This document shows, one piece after another, positions 43,691-50,817 of a DNA stretch of 50,817 nt (position 1 is its first letter; every line of letters begins with the position of its first letter). The notes beneath the pieces were generated by a model. It was not told the origin of the DNA, made no database searches, and worked only from the letters and a program-made list of their open reading frames with translations. Location: assembly GCA_017617445.1 (NCBI GenBank), contig JAFZWE010000012.1, positions 1-50,817 on the forward strand. Reading direction: 5' to 3'. The translations under genes and the position numbers were made by a program. This DNA comes from Bacteroidales bacterium (GTDB taxonomy: Bacteria > Bacteroidota > Bacteroidia > Bacteroidales > WCHB1-69).

Positions 43691-45925
43691 TTACTTCCTG
43701 ATGATTTTAAAGAACCACCACTGCCCGTTGGAGCGAATTTGTCCAACATATATTCCTGAGGGAAGCGGACTGAGATTTAGCGAGATTTGCTGTTCATTGC
43801 AAATGGCTCGGGAGAGGACGGCCCTTCCAAAGGTATCGGTGATACAGAGCCAGCCGCAGGTATTTTCAGGAAGTTTCACTGTGCAAAGTCCTGTGGTGGG
43901 ATTGGGGAAAACGGATGCGGTTCGTTTGTTGCAGAGGGGTTGCTCGGCACTGACTGGCAGGGGAGTGGCGCCCTCAAAAAAAGAGAGACCGCCGGCCCAA
44001 TTGCCTGCAATAAGGTCCACATAGCCGTCTTGGTTGAGGTCAGCCACGGCGGGAGCACAGCGGATGCCTTCCCGGATGGTTTCCCTGGTGTTGTCAATGA
44101 GGAACGCTTCCCGCTGGCGGAATGTGCCGCCGAGGTTGCCGTCAATTTGGTCGTAATAGACAATGTGTCCCTGCTCCGTTCCGCAGAAAAGGACCGTTTC
44201 CTGCGACGGATGGCGAAAGAAGCAGGGAACGCAGTATCCGAAATAGGAAATTTCAGCATTGCGGACATCCACGCTGCCCAGCGTATCCGTGACGAGGCGG
44301 AAATCCATTTGTTGCTCGGTGTGGTTTTGCAAATAGGCAATGCGACCCCGCCGGTTCCCAACCAGCAGGTCGTTTTTCCCGTCCCGATTCAGGTCAAAAA
44401 GTTGTGGAACCGCATAATCGCCCACATCCACACCTGTGAAATTTTCAACGGGAGGAGCAAAAAACGGAACAGCGGGGTCAGCACTGAGATTACGGAAAAG
44501 GGTGAGTGTGCCGTCTTTTTCCCCGCACACCAAGTCTGTAATGCCATCGCGGTCCACATCGCCCAAGGCGGGAGCCAGAGCCACTTTTCCCCATTGACGC
44601 AAGTTTCCAAAATCACTCGTTTCAAGCTGGAACACAGGCACTTCATTTGTGCCGGTGTTGTGAAAATAGGCGATGGAAGATGTGAAGTGTGAGGTCAAGA
44701 ATCCATTTTCATAGACTGAAGAGTCGTAGGAACCGTAGTTGCCTACAAAAAGGTCCGTTCTGCCGTCCCCGTCCCAGTCATAAAGTACGGGAATCGCACC
44801 ACTTCCCACGTCAATCATCTGGTCTTGCAGAAAATCTTCTTGGATTTTGACATAACGGTTGTTTTCTGTAGAGTAGCGGTAGGCCCACACGCTGTTCAAG
44901 TCCTGCGATTTGTCCAGGTTGGGTGCAGCGGGAGAAGCCAGTATTTCCATGAAACCGTTGTTGTCAATGTCGACGAAGCTGAGCACCGGCATGGAATACA
45001 ATTGGATCGGATCCTCCGGGCTGGGGAATGGAAGTTGGGCAGTCATTTGCGCATCTTCCATGGTGCCGCCATTTTCCAGCAGGATGAGATTGGGGAAATC
45101 CATGTCCCCCAGCACTAAATCGGGCAGTCCATTCCCCGTAAAATCCTCAACATGCAGAGAGGAGCCCACATGACGGCTGGGCTCGGATTTGCGCCCGCAG
45201 TCACTTCCCAGTTGGATGGCGTTGTCATCGTCACCTTCCTCAAAATGTCCCCAGCATTCATCCTCCAGTCGGAATATCAAATGACCGCAGTCCCCGTATT
45301 CTTCCATGGAATAATTTTTATGAAGATGCACATATTTTCCTAAAATCCAGAAATTCAAAATGTCCAGATCTCCATCTCCGTCAATGTCCGTAACGGCCAG
45401 ATAATCATCGGGCGAGGCGTACAAGTTGGTGCTTGAGCCGTAGTATTCCGATTGCAGTTGTTCTGTGACCAGTTCAAAGGCGGTGTTCGGATCATCGGAG
45501 ATATTATGATATACAGAAATTCCTCCCAGGCCATAGGTGAAAATATCGGGTTGGTCATCGCCATCGTAATCGGCAAAAATCACCCAGTCGTGGATGGGAG
45601 GAAAAAAACGGCTGTATTCCGGTGCGAATTCAAAAGGCAGATGGTCGGTAGAACCGTTGTTGAGAAAGGGAATCAGGCGGTTGCCGTGCTTGTCAAAGAC
45701 CAAGAGGTCGTCCAAGTGATCGTGGTTCAGATCAATGGCCTGGCAACGGATGCTGTTGAGACCTCCAGCCCATGGAAAAAGCAACAGCTGTTCCTCGTTG
45801 GAGTAAACAGCTGTATGGTTGGTCCGGACAAATCCGAAATCGTGAAAAACCTGGGCTTGGGCAAATGCCGGAAAAGCAAATGCGGCCAGTAGAAGGAGCA
45901 GTCCTTTTGAGCAGCAGCGTGCCAT
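43691..45925 (-). CDS. T9SS-sorted FG-GAP/VCBS-repeat surface protein
   Basis: 744 residues. The signal peptide MARCCSKGLLLLLAAFAFPAFAQA is followed by an FG-GAP/VCBS propeller with calcium-loop repeats of the DxDxDGxxD type (AIDLNHDHLDDLLVFD, DIDGDGDLDILNFW, YDWDGDGRTDLFVG, DVDRDGITDLVCG, DLNRDGKNDLLVG and DLNQDGYVDLIAG), and a C-terminal T9SS sorting domain (VFPNPTTGLCTVKL, PLPSGIYVGQI, the end FFKIIRK). It should be exported to the cell surface. The start at 45925 is the ATG overlapping the stop of the preceding small gene (TGATG). Confidence 0.9.
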   Translation of the reverse strand: MARCCSKGLLLLLAAFAFPAFAQAQVFHDFGFVRTNHTAVYSNEEQLLLFPWAGGLNSIRCQAIDLNHDHLDDLLVFDKHGNRLIPFLNNGSTDHLPFEFAPEYSRFFPPIHDWVIFADYDGDDQPDIFTYGLGGISVYHNISDDPNTAFELVTEQLQSEYYGSSTNLYASPDDYLAVTDIDGDGDLDILNFWILGKYVHLHKNYSMEEYGDCGHLIFRLEDECWGHFEEGDDDNAIQLGSDCGRKSEPSRHVGSSLHVEDFTGNGLPDLVLGDMDFPNLILLENGGTMEDAQMTAQLPFPSPEDPIQLYSMPVLSFVDIDNNGFMEILASPAAPNLDKSQDLNSVWAYRYSTENNRYVKIQEDFLQDQMIDVGSGAIPVLYDWDGDGRTDLFVGNYGSYDSSVYENGFLTSHFTSSIAYFHNTGTNEVPVFQLETSDFGNLRQWGKVALAPALGDVDRDGITDLVCGEKDGTLTLFRNLSADPAVPFFAPPVENFTGVDVGDYAVPQLFDLNRDGKNDLLVGNRRGRIAYLQNHTEQQMDFRLVTDTLGSVDVRNAEISYFGYCVPCFFRHPSQETVLFCGTEQGHIVYYDQIDGNLGGTFRQREAFLIDNTRETIREGIRCAPAVADLNQDGYVDLIAGNWAGGLSFFEGATPLPVSAEQPLCNKRTASVFPNPTTGLCTVKLPENTCGWLCITDTFGRAVLSRAICNEQQISLNLSPLPSGIYVGQIRSNGQWWFFKIIRK

Positions 45926-46170
45926 CAATAGTGGTAGGTGGTCCTCCGTTTGTTCTTCATCACGTATGTGGTGTTGATCGGGCGGGAGCTCCTTTGCTTG
46001 GCTCGGTGCGTGCTCTTATATGCCTTGCTTCGTTTGCTCTGCATTTTCTTCTTTTTTGAAGAGAATTTACGCATATTGCGATAAGAAGGCTGGCAGGATG
46101 TCATGGACATGGCAGCCGGTATGCAGAAAATAAATAACAGGAAATAAACGATTAATCTGCTATATTTCAT
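45925..46170 (-). CDS. Small basic lipoprotein
   Basis: 81 residues. The signal peptide MKYSRLIVYFLLFIFCIPAAMSM ends before Cys26 (MTSC), then a highly basic tail (SKKKKMQSKRSKAYKSTHRAKQRSSR). It should be an outer-membrane lipoprotein of unknown function. The stop overlaps the start of the FG-GAP gene by one base (TGATG), so translation is coupled. The positive tail suggests binding to peptidoglycan or LPS, which is inference. Confidence 0.75.
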   Translation of the reverse strand: MKYSRLIVYFLLFIFCIPAAMSMTSCQPSYRNMRKFSSKKKKMQSKRSKAYKSTHRAKQRSSRPINTTYVMKNKRRTTYHY

Positions 46171-46221
46171 ATATTTGTGTATTGTTATTAACTATTTTGT
46201 GTTAAAAATGATACGGTCGCA

Positions 46222-46229
46222 AATTTACA
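46222..46229 (-). promoter_or_regulatory. Promoter -7 box of the lipoprotein / FG-GAP operon
   Basis: Minus-strand TAAATTTG, giving a leader of about 48 bases before the ATG at 46170. Confidence 0.55.
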
Positions 46230-46283
46230 AATTATTTCCTTAGTACGCACCTTTTTCTGTTTTTGTTACAATTTTTCTTTGTT

Positions 46284-47660
46284 TTATGCTGTAACGATGT
46301 CTTTCCCAATATCTTTGATATGGGGACAATGCAGCACACACTGGTCGCAAATGGTCAGTTCTCCGTTGAGGCGCTTGCGGATCATTTCCTTGTAACGCTC
46401 TTGTAATGTGTGGATTTTGATATGGTTGGCAATCTCATTGGCAAAAGCAAACATGAGAAGCATCCTGGCATTCCTCTCGCATATTCCGCGTGTACGGAGA
46501 TAGAACATGGCCTCATCGTCCAATTGGCCGACAGTGGTGCCGTGATTGCACTTTACATCATCGGCATAGATTTCCAAAAACGGCTTGGAGGTCACTTGTG
46601 CTTGGTCGGTAAGTGTGATGTTACGGTTGGTTTGCGCCGCGACAGTGCGTTGTGCATCGGGGCGCACCACCACATGCCCCAGAAAATGAGCCTTGGCCTC
46701 GTCATCTGCGATTCCCTTGTAAAGCTGGTAACTCTCGCAGTCCGGCACTTGGTGGTCAATGTAAATCTGATTGTCCACCTGCTGTTTTTTGTCCACCAAA
46801 TAAAGACCATACAGATGTGCGGATGAAAATGGTTCAGTCAAGTACACGTTGATCTTGTTGCGTAAATATCCCGTGTTGAAGGTCATGGCATTGGAGAAAA
46901 ACTGGGAGTGAGCCTTCTGCACCACCTCCACCTCGTTGAAAAGCAGGGATTCCGGATTTTTGTTTTCCATCTTATAGTAGGAGAGGCGGGCGTCCTCTTC
47001 CAAATGAACCTGGGTGACATTGTTGATGAAGGTTTTTTGGAATTGGATAGAGTCATCACATTGAATGAATGACAGTTGAGCGTTCCTTCCCAAGACAATC
47101 AAATTCCGGTTGTGAAGCATTAACTGTTCATTGGAATCTGTCAGGGAAATGAGTTGCACAGGCTTTTCAACAGCAACATTTTCAGGCACATATACAAAAA
47201 GCCCATCATTGAACATCATCCGGTTCAGGGCGGACAGGCTGTCCTCTCGATGACTTTCCGGCTGGGTGAGGTAGGGAAGAACCAACTGAGGGAATTTCTC
47301 CAAGGCAGCGAAAATGGAACCTGTAATCACGCCATCCTCGCTGACAGAAAGGGCATCTTTCCGATGAACATACCAACCGTTGAGAAACACAAACATTTGT
47401 GTATCTATATTTTGAACTTTGCAATGAAAATATTCCTCTACGGGACGATAGGCAGGTGGCTGGGTTTGGAATTTCCATTCCGCACTGGGAGCAATGAGGG
47501 TGTCAAACACCTGTCTGTTTTCTTTCCTATAGCCTGCAAAATCCTTTTGGATAAAGCTTTCCAATCCCCGTTCACGCAGGGCATCGGTGGTTTCATGATA
47601 GGGAAGTTCGGCTTTCAATCTGCCGAATTCCTTTTGTATGAATTGTTGGAAGGGCGTCAT
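46284..47660 (-). CDS. sufD: Fe-S cluster assembly protein SufD
   Basis: 458 residues. SufD is the scaffold partner of SufB and SufC in iron-sulfur cluster assembly. The right-handed beta-helix body contains IYIDHQVPDCESYQLYKGI, LGHVVVRPDAQRTVAAQTNRNI, the strongly conserved KPFLEIYADDVKCNHGTTVGQLDDEAMFYLRTRG and the C-terminal helices with MLLMFAFANEI. The ATG at 47660 lies 2 bases after the sufC stop. Upstream in-frame codons belong to the sufC overlap. Confidence 0.95.
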   Translation of the reverse strand: MTPFQQFIQKEFGRLKAELPYHETTDALRERGLESFIQKDFAGYRKENRQVFDTLIAPSAEWKFQTQPPAYRPVEEYFHCKVQNIDTQMFVFLNGWYVHRKDALSVSEDGVITGSIFAALEKFPQLVLPYLTQPESHREDSLSALNRMMFNDGLFVYVPENVAVEKPVQLISLTDSNEQLMLHNRNLIVLGRNAQLSFIQCDDSIQFQKTFINNVTQVHLEEDARLSYYKMENKNPESLLFNEVEVVQKAHSQFFSNAMTFNTGYLRNKINVYLTEPFSSAHLYGLYLVDKKQQVDNQIYIDHQVPDCESYQLYKGIADDEAKAHFLGHVVVRPDAQRTVAAQTNRNITLTDQAQVTSKPFLEIYADDVKCNHGTTVGQLDDEAMFYLRTRGICERNARMLLMFAFANEIANHIKIHTLQERYKEMIRKRLNGELTICDQCVLHCPHIKDIGKDIVTA

Positions 47661-47662
47661 AG

Positions 47663-48427
47663 TTAGTGTTGGTTTCTCTGTTCGTATTCCTGTTTGATCC
47701 AATCATATCCGCGTTGTTCAAGTTCCAGCGCGAGTTCCTTGCTGCCGGATTTAACGATTTTCCCATCAAATAACACATGTACGAAATCAGGTACGATGTA
47801 GTCCAGCAGACGCTGGTAATGGGTGATGACCACCGTGGAGTTCTCCGGGGACTTGAGTTTAGTGACTCCATTGGCAACAATACGGAGCGCATCAATGTCC
47901 AATCCGGAATCGGTCTCGTCAAGAATGGAAAGCCTGGGTTCCAGCATGGCCATCTGGAAAATCTCATTGCGCTTCTTTTCTCCTCCTGAGAATCCCTCAT
48001 TGACAGAACGGTCGCTGAGTTTCTCCGTCAGTTCCACCACTTTGGCTTTTTCCTTCATCATCTTGCGGAATTCAAGTTCCGATAATGCCGGAAGTCCACG
48101 GTAGCGCCGGATCTCCTCCACAGCCGTTTTCATGAAGTTTGTTATGCTGACGCCAGGAATCTCCACTGGATATTGGAATCCGATGAAAATACCCTCACGG
48201 GCACGGTCTTCCACCGACATGGCCAACAAATCCTTTCCTTCGTACGTGATGCTGCCTTCGGTCACGTCAAATATCTCCTTGCCGGCAATGACTGAGGCAA
48301 GGGTGCTCTTTCCCGTACCGTTCGGCCCCATAATGGCATGGACTTCCCCTTCCTTGATTTCCAAATTCACCCCTTTTAAAATTTCTTTTCCTTTTATGGA
48401 AACATGTAAGTTGTTTATTTTTAGCAT
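47663..48427 (-). CDS. sufC: Fe-S cluster assembly ATPase SufC
   Basis: 254 residues. ATPase of the SufBCD complex. Walker A GPNGTGKST, Q-loop FQYPVEIPGVS, signature FSGGEKKRNEI (SufC uses FSGGE), Walker B SILDETDSGLDIDA and a late histidine in VITHYQRLLDY are all present. It heads a sufC-sufD pair with its own promoter; the sufB gene normally found upstream in the phylum is absent here. Confidence 0.96.
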   Translation of the reverse strand: MLKINNLHVSIKGKEILKGVNLEIKEGEVHAIMGPNGTGKSTLASVIAGKEIFDVTEGSITYEGKDLLAMSVEDRAREGIFIGFQYPVEIPGVSITNFMKTAVEEIRRYRGLPALSELEFRKMMKEKAKVVELTEKLSDRSVNEGFSGGEKKRNEIFQMAMLEPRLSILDETDSGLDIDALRIVANGVTKLKSPENSTVVITHYQRLLDYIVPDFVHVLFDGKIVKSGSKELALELEQRGYDWIKQEYEQRNQH

Positions 48428-48461
48428 TTTATTTGATTTTTTTGTTTCAATTTTGAAGTTG

Positions 48462-48469
48462 CAAAGTTA
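48462..48469 (-). promoter_or_regulatory. Promoter -7 box of sufCD
   Basis: Minus-strand TAACTTTG. Transcription start near 48458, about 31 bases before the ATG. No IscR- or Fur-like box was recognised. Confidence 0.55.
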
Positions 48470-48479
48470 CAATTTATAT

Positions 48480-49577
48480 TTATTGTATGACTTGGGTTTT
48501 CAATTCTGTCATTTTGACGAGCCTAACCCCGTAATTTTCTGCTCCGCCACTCTTGTCAGGTCTTTTGAATTTAAAGTGATAGGAGAGGGGAGTGAAATCT
48601 TGGGGGGCAGTGAAGTTATTGGATATCATGCGGATGAAAAAATGGGTGACATCGTAGCCTTGGTAGGCGAAATTGAGGGTGCTGGGCACGGCACCGAAAC
48701 GGCGGATGAAGTTGTACTGGAAAACCTGTACTGCTTCGTCGTTTTCGTCAACATAGGTATCTGCAAAAAAATAGAGAGGGAAGGAGTGTATAGACATAAA
48801 GTCAAATTTGTTGTCTGTAAGTATTTTGGGATTCAAAAACCAATCCAATGCAGGTTTTTTCCGGGCGGCTTCCATCTTGGCGGCCAACTGTGCGCACTGA
48901 TTGGTGTTTTGTGTGCAGGCAATGACAACGTTGTTTTTCTCTTCAGAAAGCAGGGGAATGAATGAAGCGGTGTCAGAGAGAGAGGTAAAATGAATGCCGT
49001 TTTCTTGAAAATAATCGGCATAATCGTTCGCCTGCACAGTGCCCCACAGTATGATGTTGGCTCCCGGATACAGGTCGGCTATGACTGCTGCCCGCGCAGA
49101 GTTGCTGGGCATCAGCTTGTAAACGTATTTGTTGTCAGTGATGATCTCCTCCCTCGTGGACAGGGGGTTGGCCAATGGTATTTTATGCGCCTTGGCCAAT
49201 TTCGCCACGTATGGGAAAATATCCTTGGAAACAGGGGCGATGATAAGTTGGGCTTGCTGTACCTTGGGCTCTTTAAAGATGCGGTTGAGTTTGTTGGTAT
49301 CATTCCCGTTCAGCTCTCGGGCAATGATTTCCAGCTCATACCCCGCATCCTCCAATTCGGACAATGCAATCTGCGCCCCACACCAGAAGCCGACAAGACT
49401 TTTACTGAAAGTTTTGTGGATGTCGCGCGGCTCTTTGAAAGTCCCCATGCCGATCTGGTTGATTTCGCCACTGTTCATGGGCAGAAGATAAACCACGGTC
49501 ATGTGTGTGTGTGGTTGTGCGCTCGTTTGCAGGGCAAAGCCCAGCAGCAGCAGGAAAAAAGCGATTTTATGTTTCAT
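48480..49577 (-). CDS. Periplasmic binding protein type 1-fold protein
   Basis: 365 residues. The signal peptide MKHKIAFFLLLLGFALQTSAQ is followed by a Leu/Ile/Val-binding-protein-like fold: VVYLLPMNSG, GFWCGAQIALSELEDAGYELEII, QLIIAPVSKDIFPYVAKLAKAHKIPLANPLST, FAYQGYDVTHFFIRMI. Such proteins in this phylum are often stand-alone, without transporter subunits, and may sense or bind peptidoglycan fragments; no transporter genes are nearby. Its ATG overlaps the stop of the acyltransferase (ATGA), so the two are co-translated and may act in the same envelope process. Confidence 0.75.
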   Translation of the reverse strand: MKHKIAFFLLLLGFALQTSAQPHTHMTVVYLLPMNSGEINQIGMGTFKEPRDIHKTFSKSLVGFWCGAQIALSELEDAGYELEIIARELNGNDTNKLNRIFKEPKVQQAQLIIAPVSKDIFPYVAKLAKAHKIPLANPLSTREEIITDNKYVYKLMPSNSARAAVIADLYPGANIILWGTVQANDYADYFQENGIHFTSLSDTASFIPLLSEEKNNVVIACTQNTNQCAQLAAKMEAARKKPALDWFLNPKILTDNKFDFMSIHSFPLYFFADTYVDENDEAVQVFQYNFIRRFGAVPSTLNFAYQGYDVTHFFIRMISNNFTAPQDFTPLSYHFKFKRPDKSGGAENYGVRLVKMTELKTQVIQ

Positions 49578-50467
49578 TGCTGATGTTGTATTTCATCAAT
49601 ACTGACAGAGTGTTTCCAGCGACGGTGGCTCCACAGCCAATAGGCTGGCTGCCGGCGGATGGTCTTTTCCAGCAGGCGCACATATCTTTCGGTGATTTCG
49701 CCCGGGGATGTAGCCGTCGGATCTTCAGTGATGATGTGGTTGATGATTCTATAATGTCCGATCCTGTCCTTGATCACTTCATAATAAAGCACGGGAATAT
49801 TGTATTTGCGGGCGAAGTATTCGGCTCCGTAAATCACCCCCGTGGGCTGGTTCAGGAATAGGGTCTTGTAACTTTTGCTGATGTGGTTGGGGGATTGGTC
49901 GCTGAGCATCATGTATGCGCTCAGGATGCGGTTCTCTTCCCGTTCGCAGAACAATTCCCGCACATGGTCGGCGAATACCACCCGAGTGCCGTTCCGTGTG
50001 CGCGCCCTGTTGATGAGTTTTTCAAACATCTTGTTGCTGTTGGCCTTGCCCACACCCACCGCCTGATGCGGATATTGCAAGGGCAGACTCAGGATCATCC
50101 ATTCCCAGTCGTTGTAATGACTGGACATGAGGATGACGCTGCGCCCCTCTTCATGAAAACGGCGCACCAATTCCGGGTTTTCACAGCGGTAGCGACGCAT
50201 CACCTGCCGCTTCGACAGGGTGAGCATCTTGAGCATCTCTGCAGCGATCTGTGCCAAATGCAGGTAATATTTCCGGCGCAGCCGGACAATCTCACGCTCG
50301 CTTTTCTCGGGGAATGCTTTCCTCAAATTGTCAGTGATGATTTTTCTCCTGTAACGAATGACATAATGGATGACCAGATAGAAAAGGTATGAAATGCCAT
50401 ACAACATCCACAGCGGGAGGAGGGAGAGCGGGTAGAAAATCAGGTAAAAGGCGAGGGCAGTGATCAT
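49574..50467 (-). CDS. Lipid A acyltransferase (LpxL/HtrB family)
   Basis: 297 residues. The membrane-proximal N-terminal helix (about 3-35) is followed by the acyltransferase domain with the HX4E motif (H117...E122 in SSHYNDWEW) and the later conserved VYYAEY/ARKYNIPVLYYEVI region. It adds a secondary acyl chain to lipid A. Whether it is the lauroyl- or myristoyl-type enzyme cannot be told. It overlaps gmhB (ATGA at 50464-50467) and the periplasmic binding protein (ATGA at 49574-49577). Confidence 0.9.
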   Translation of the reverse strand: MITALAFYLIFYPLSLLPLWMLYGISYLFYLVIHYVIRYRRKIITDNLRKAFPEKSEREIVRLRRKYYLHLAQIAAEMLKMLTLSKRQVMRRYRCENPELVRRFHEEGRSVILMSSHYNDWEWMILSLPLQYPHQAVGVGKANSNKMFEKLINRARTRNGTRVVFADHVRELFCEREENRILSAYMMLSDQSPNHISKSYKTLFLNQPTGVIYGAEYFARKYNIPVLYYEVIKDRIGHYRIINHIITEDPTATSPGEITERYVRLLEKTIRRQPAYWLWSHRRWKHSVSIDEIQHQQ

Positions 50468-50817
50468 AGGGAAAGAGCGTATTGGTAAATGGAAGGTGTG
50501 ATGATATCAGCGCAGGAGCGGATTTCGGCTTCATTGCTGGCATCTACGGTACCGATGTAAACCGTTTTCATCCCGGCTCTACGTCCAAAAAGCATGTCGG
50601 AGGACTTGTCGCCGATCATCACACAACGGCTGAAATCCAGATCTGGGAAGTCTCGTTGGGCTTGCTGTGCCATCCCGATTCCGGGCTTCCTGCACGGACA
50701 CCCTTCGTTGGCATGATGAGGGCATACATAGATGGCATCCAGCTCAAATCCGTTTTCACGAAGAATGCCGCGCAGGAAACGGTGCACTTCGTCCACTTGT
50801 TCCATGGTGCATATTCC
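50464..50817 (-). CDS. gmhB: Heptose-bisphosphate phosphatase GmhB, C-terminal part (gene continues past the right edge)
   Basis: HAD-family phosphatase. At least 117 residues are visible; the frame stays open to the window edge (G-I-C-T precede the Met at 50805). The zinc-binding and substrate-loop motif CPHHANEGCPCRKPG is diagnostic of D-glycero-beta-D-manno-heptose-1,7-bisphosphate phosphatase / histidinol phosphatase. HAD motif III/IV is GDKSSDMLFGRRAGM. The N-terminal DxD is beyond the window. It begins the gmhB-acyltransferase-binding protein run, consistent with LPS heptose supply. Confidence 0.88.
   Translation of the reverse strand, partial: GICTMEQVDEVHRFLRGILRENGFELDAIYVCPHHANEGCPCRKPGIGMAQQAQRDFPDLDFSRCVMIGDKSSDMLFGRRAGMKTVYIGTVDASNEAEIRSCADIITPSIYQYALSL

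Overview
The window comes from a Bacteroidota chromosome, most likely an uncultured Bacteroidales relative. The evidence: at least sixteen start sites have a TAnnTTTG element upstream (the Bacteroidota -7 box); several products carry type IX secretion (T9SS) sorting domains or PorP/OmpA-type outer-membrane parts; and the PorP, Sus-independent GH20, BatA, SufCD and FISUMP (Fibrobacter succinogenes major) families present are typical of the phylum. No tRNA, rRNA or CRISPR array was seen. Genes are densely packed, and no stretch longer than 300 bases lacks a gene.

Layout. 1-4.9 kb: the 5' end of an IS transposase pointing out of the window, a Ser/Thr kinase with a FISUMP ectodomain whose start codon is missing, gpsA, a lipoprotein and a small barrel protein. 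5-13 kb: pcrA, a coiled-coil membrane protein, comF, an OmpA/PD40 protein, and one open frame that joins the AAA+ ATPase RarA to a PorP/SprF-like barrel. 13-17.4 kb: a T9SS-sorted protein, a propeller protein, a second FISUMP protein and sodB, followed by a heptamer repeat array. 17.5-25.2 kb: a DUF4139 protein, a Y-family polymerase with an overlapping YolD-like gene, a lipid kinase, tadA and a GH20 hexosaminidase. 25.3-26.5 kb: pyrB with an unusual leader. 26.6-35.2 kb: a nine-gene leftward run (tsaD, holA, SRPBCC, lptB, lnt, murB, adh, LRR, degenerate nuclease). 35.2-43.6 kb: tamB, a PAS protein, a Bat-like protein, batA and a DUF4328 protein. 43.7-50.8 kb, leftward: a T9SS-sorted FG-GAP protein with a small lipoprotein, sufC-sufD, and gmhB-lpxL-like acyltransferase-periplasmic binding protein.

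Functional themes: envelope construction (murB, lnt, lptB, gmhB, lpxL-like, tamB, PorP/OmpA), genome maintenance and translation fidelity (pcrA, rarA, polY, holA, tsaD, tadA), and surface display by T9SS.

Two observations stand out. (1) pyrB is preceded by a promoter, a 25-codon open frame ending in a 13-nt U-rich tract, and a perfect 8-bp hairpin with eight U residues. This has the logic of the enterobacterial pyrBI attenuator, but in a Bacteroidota context and in front of an ATCase that also carries a PyrI-type four-cysteine zinc tail. (2) RarA runs in frame, with no stop or start codon at the junction, into a signal peptide and a PorP/SprF-like barrel. Both rest on sequence reading alone.
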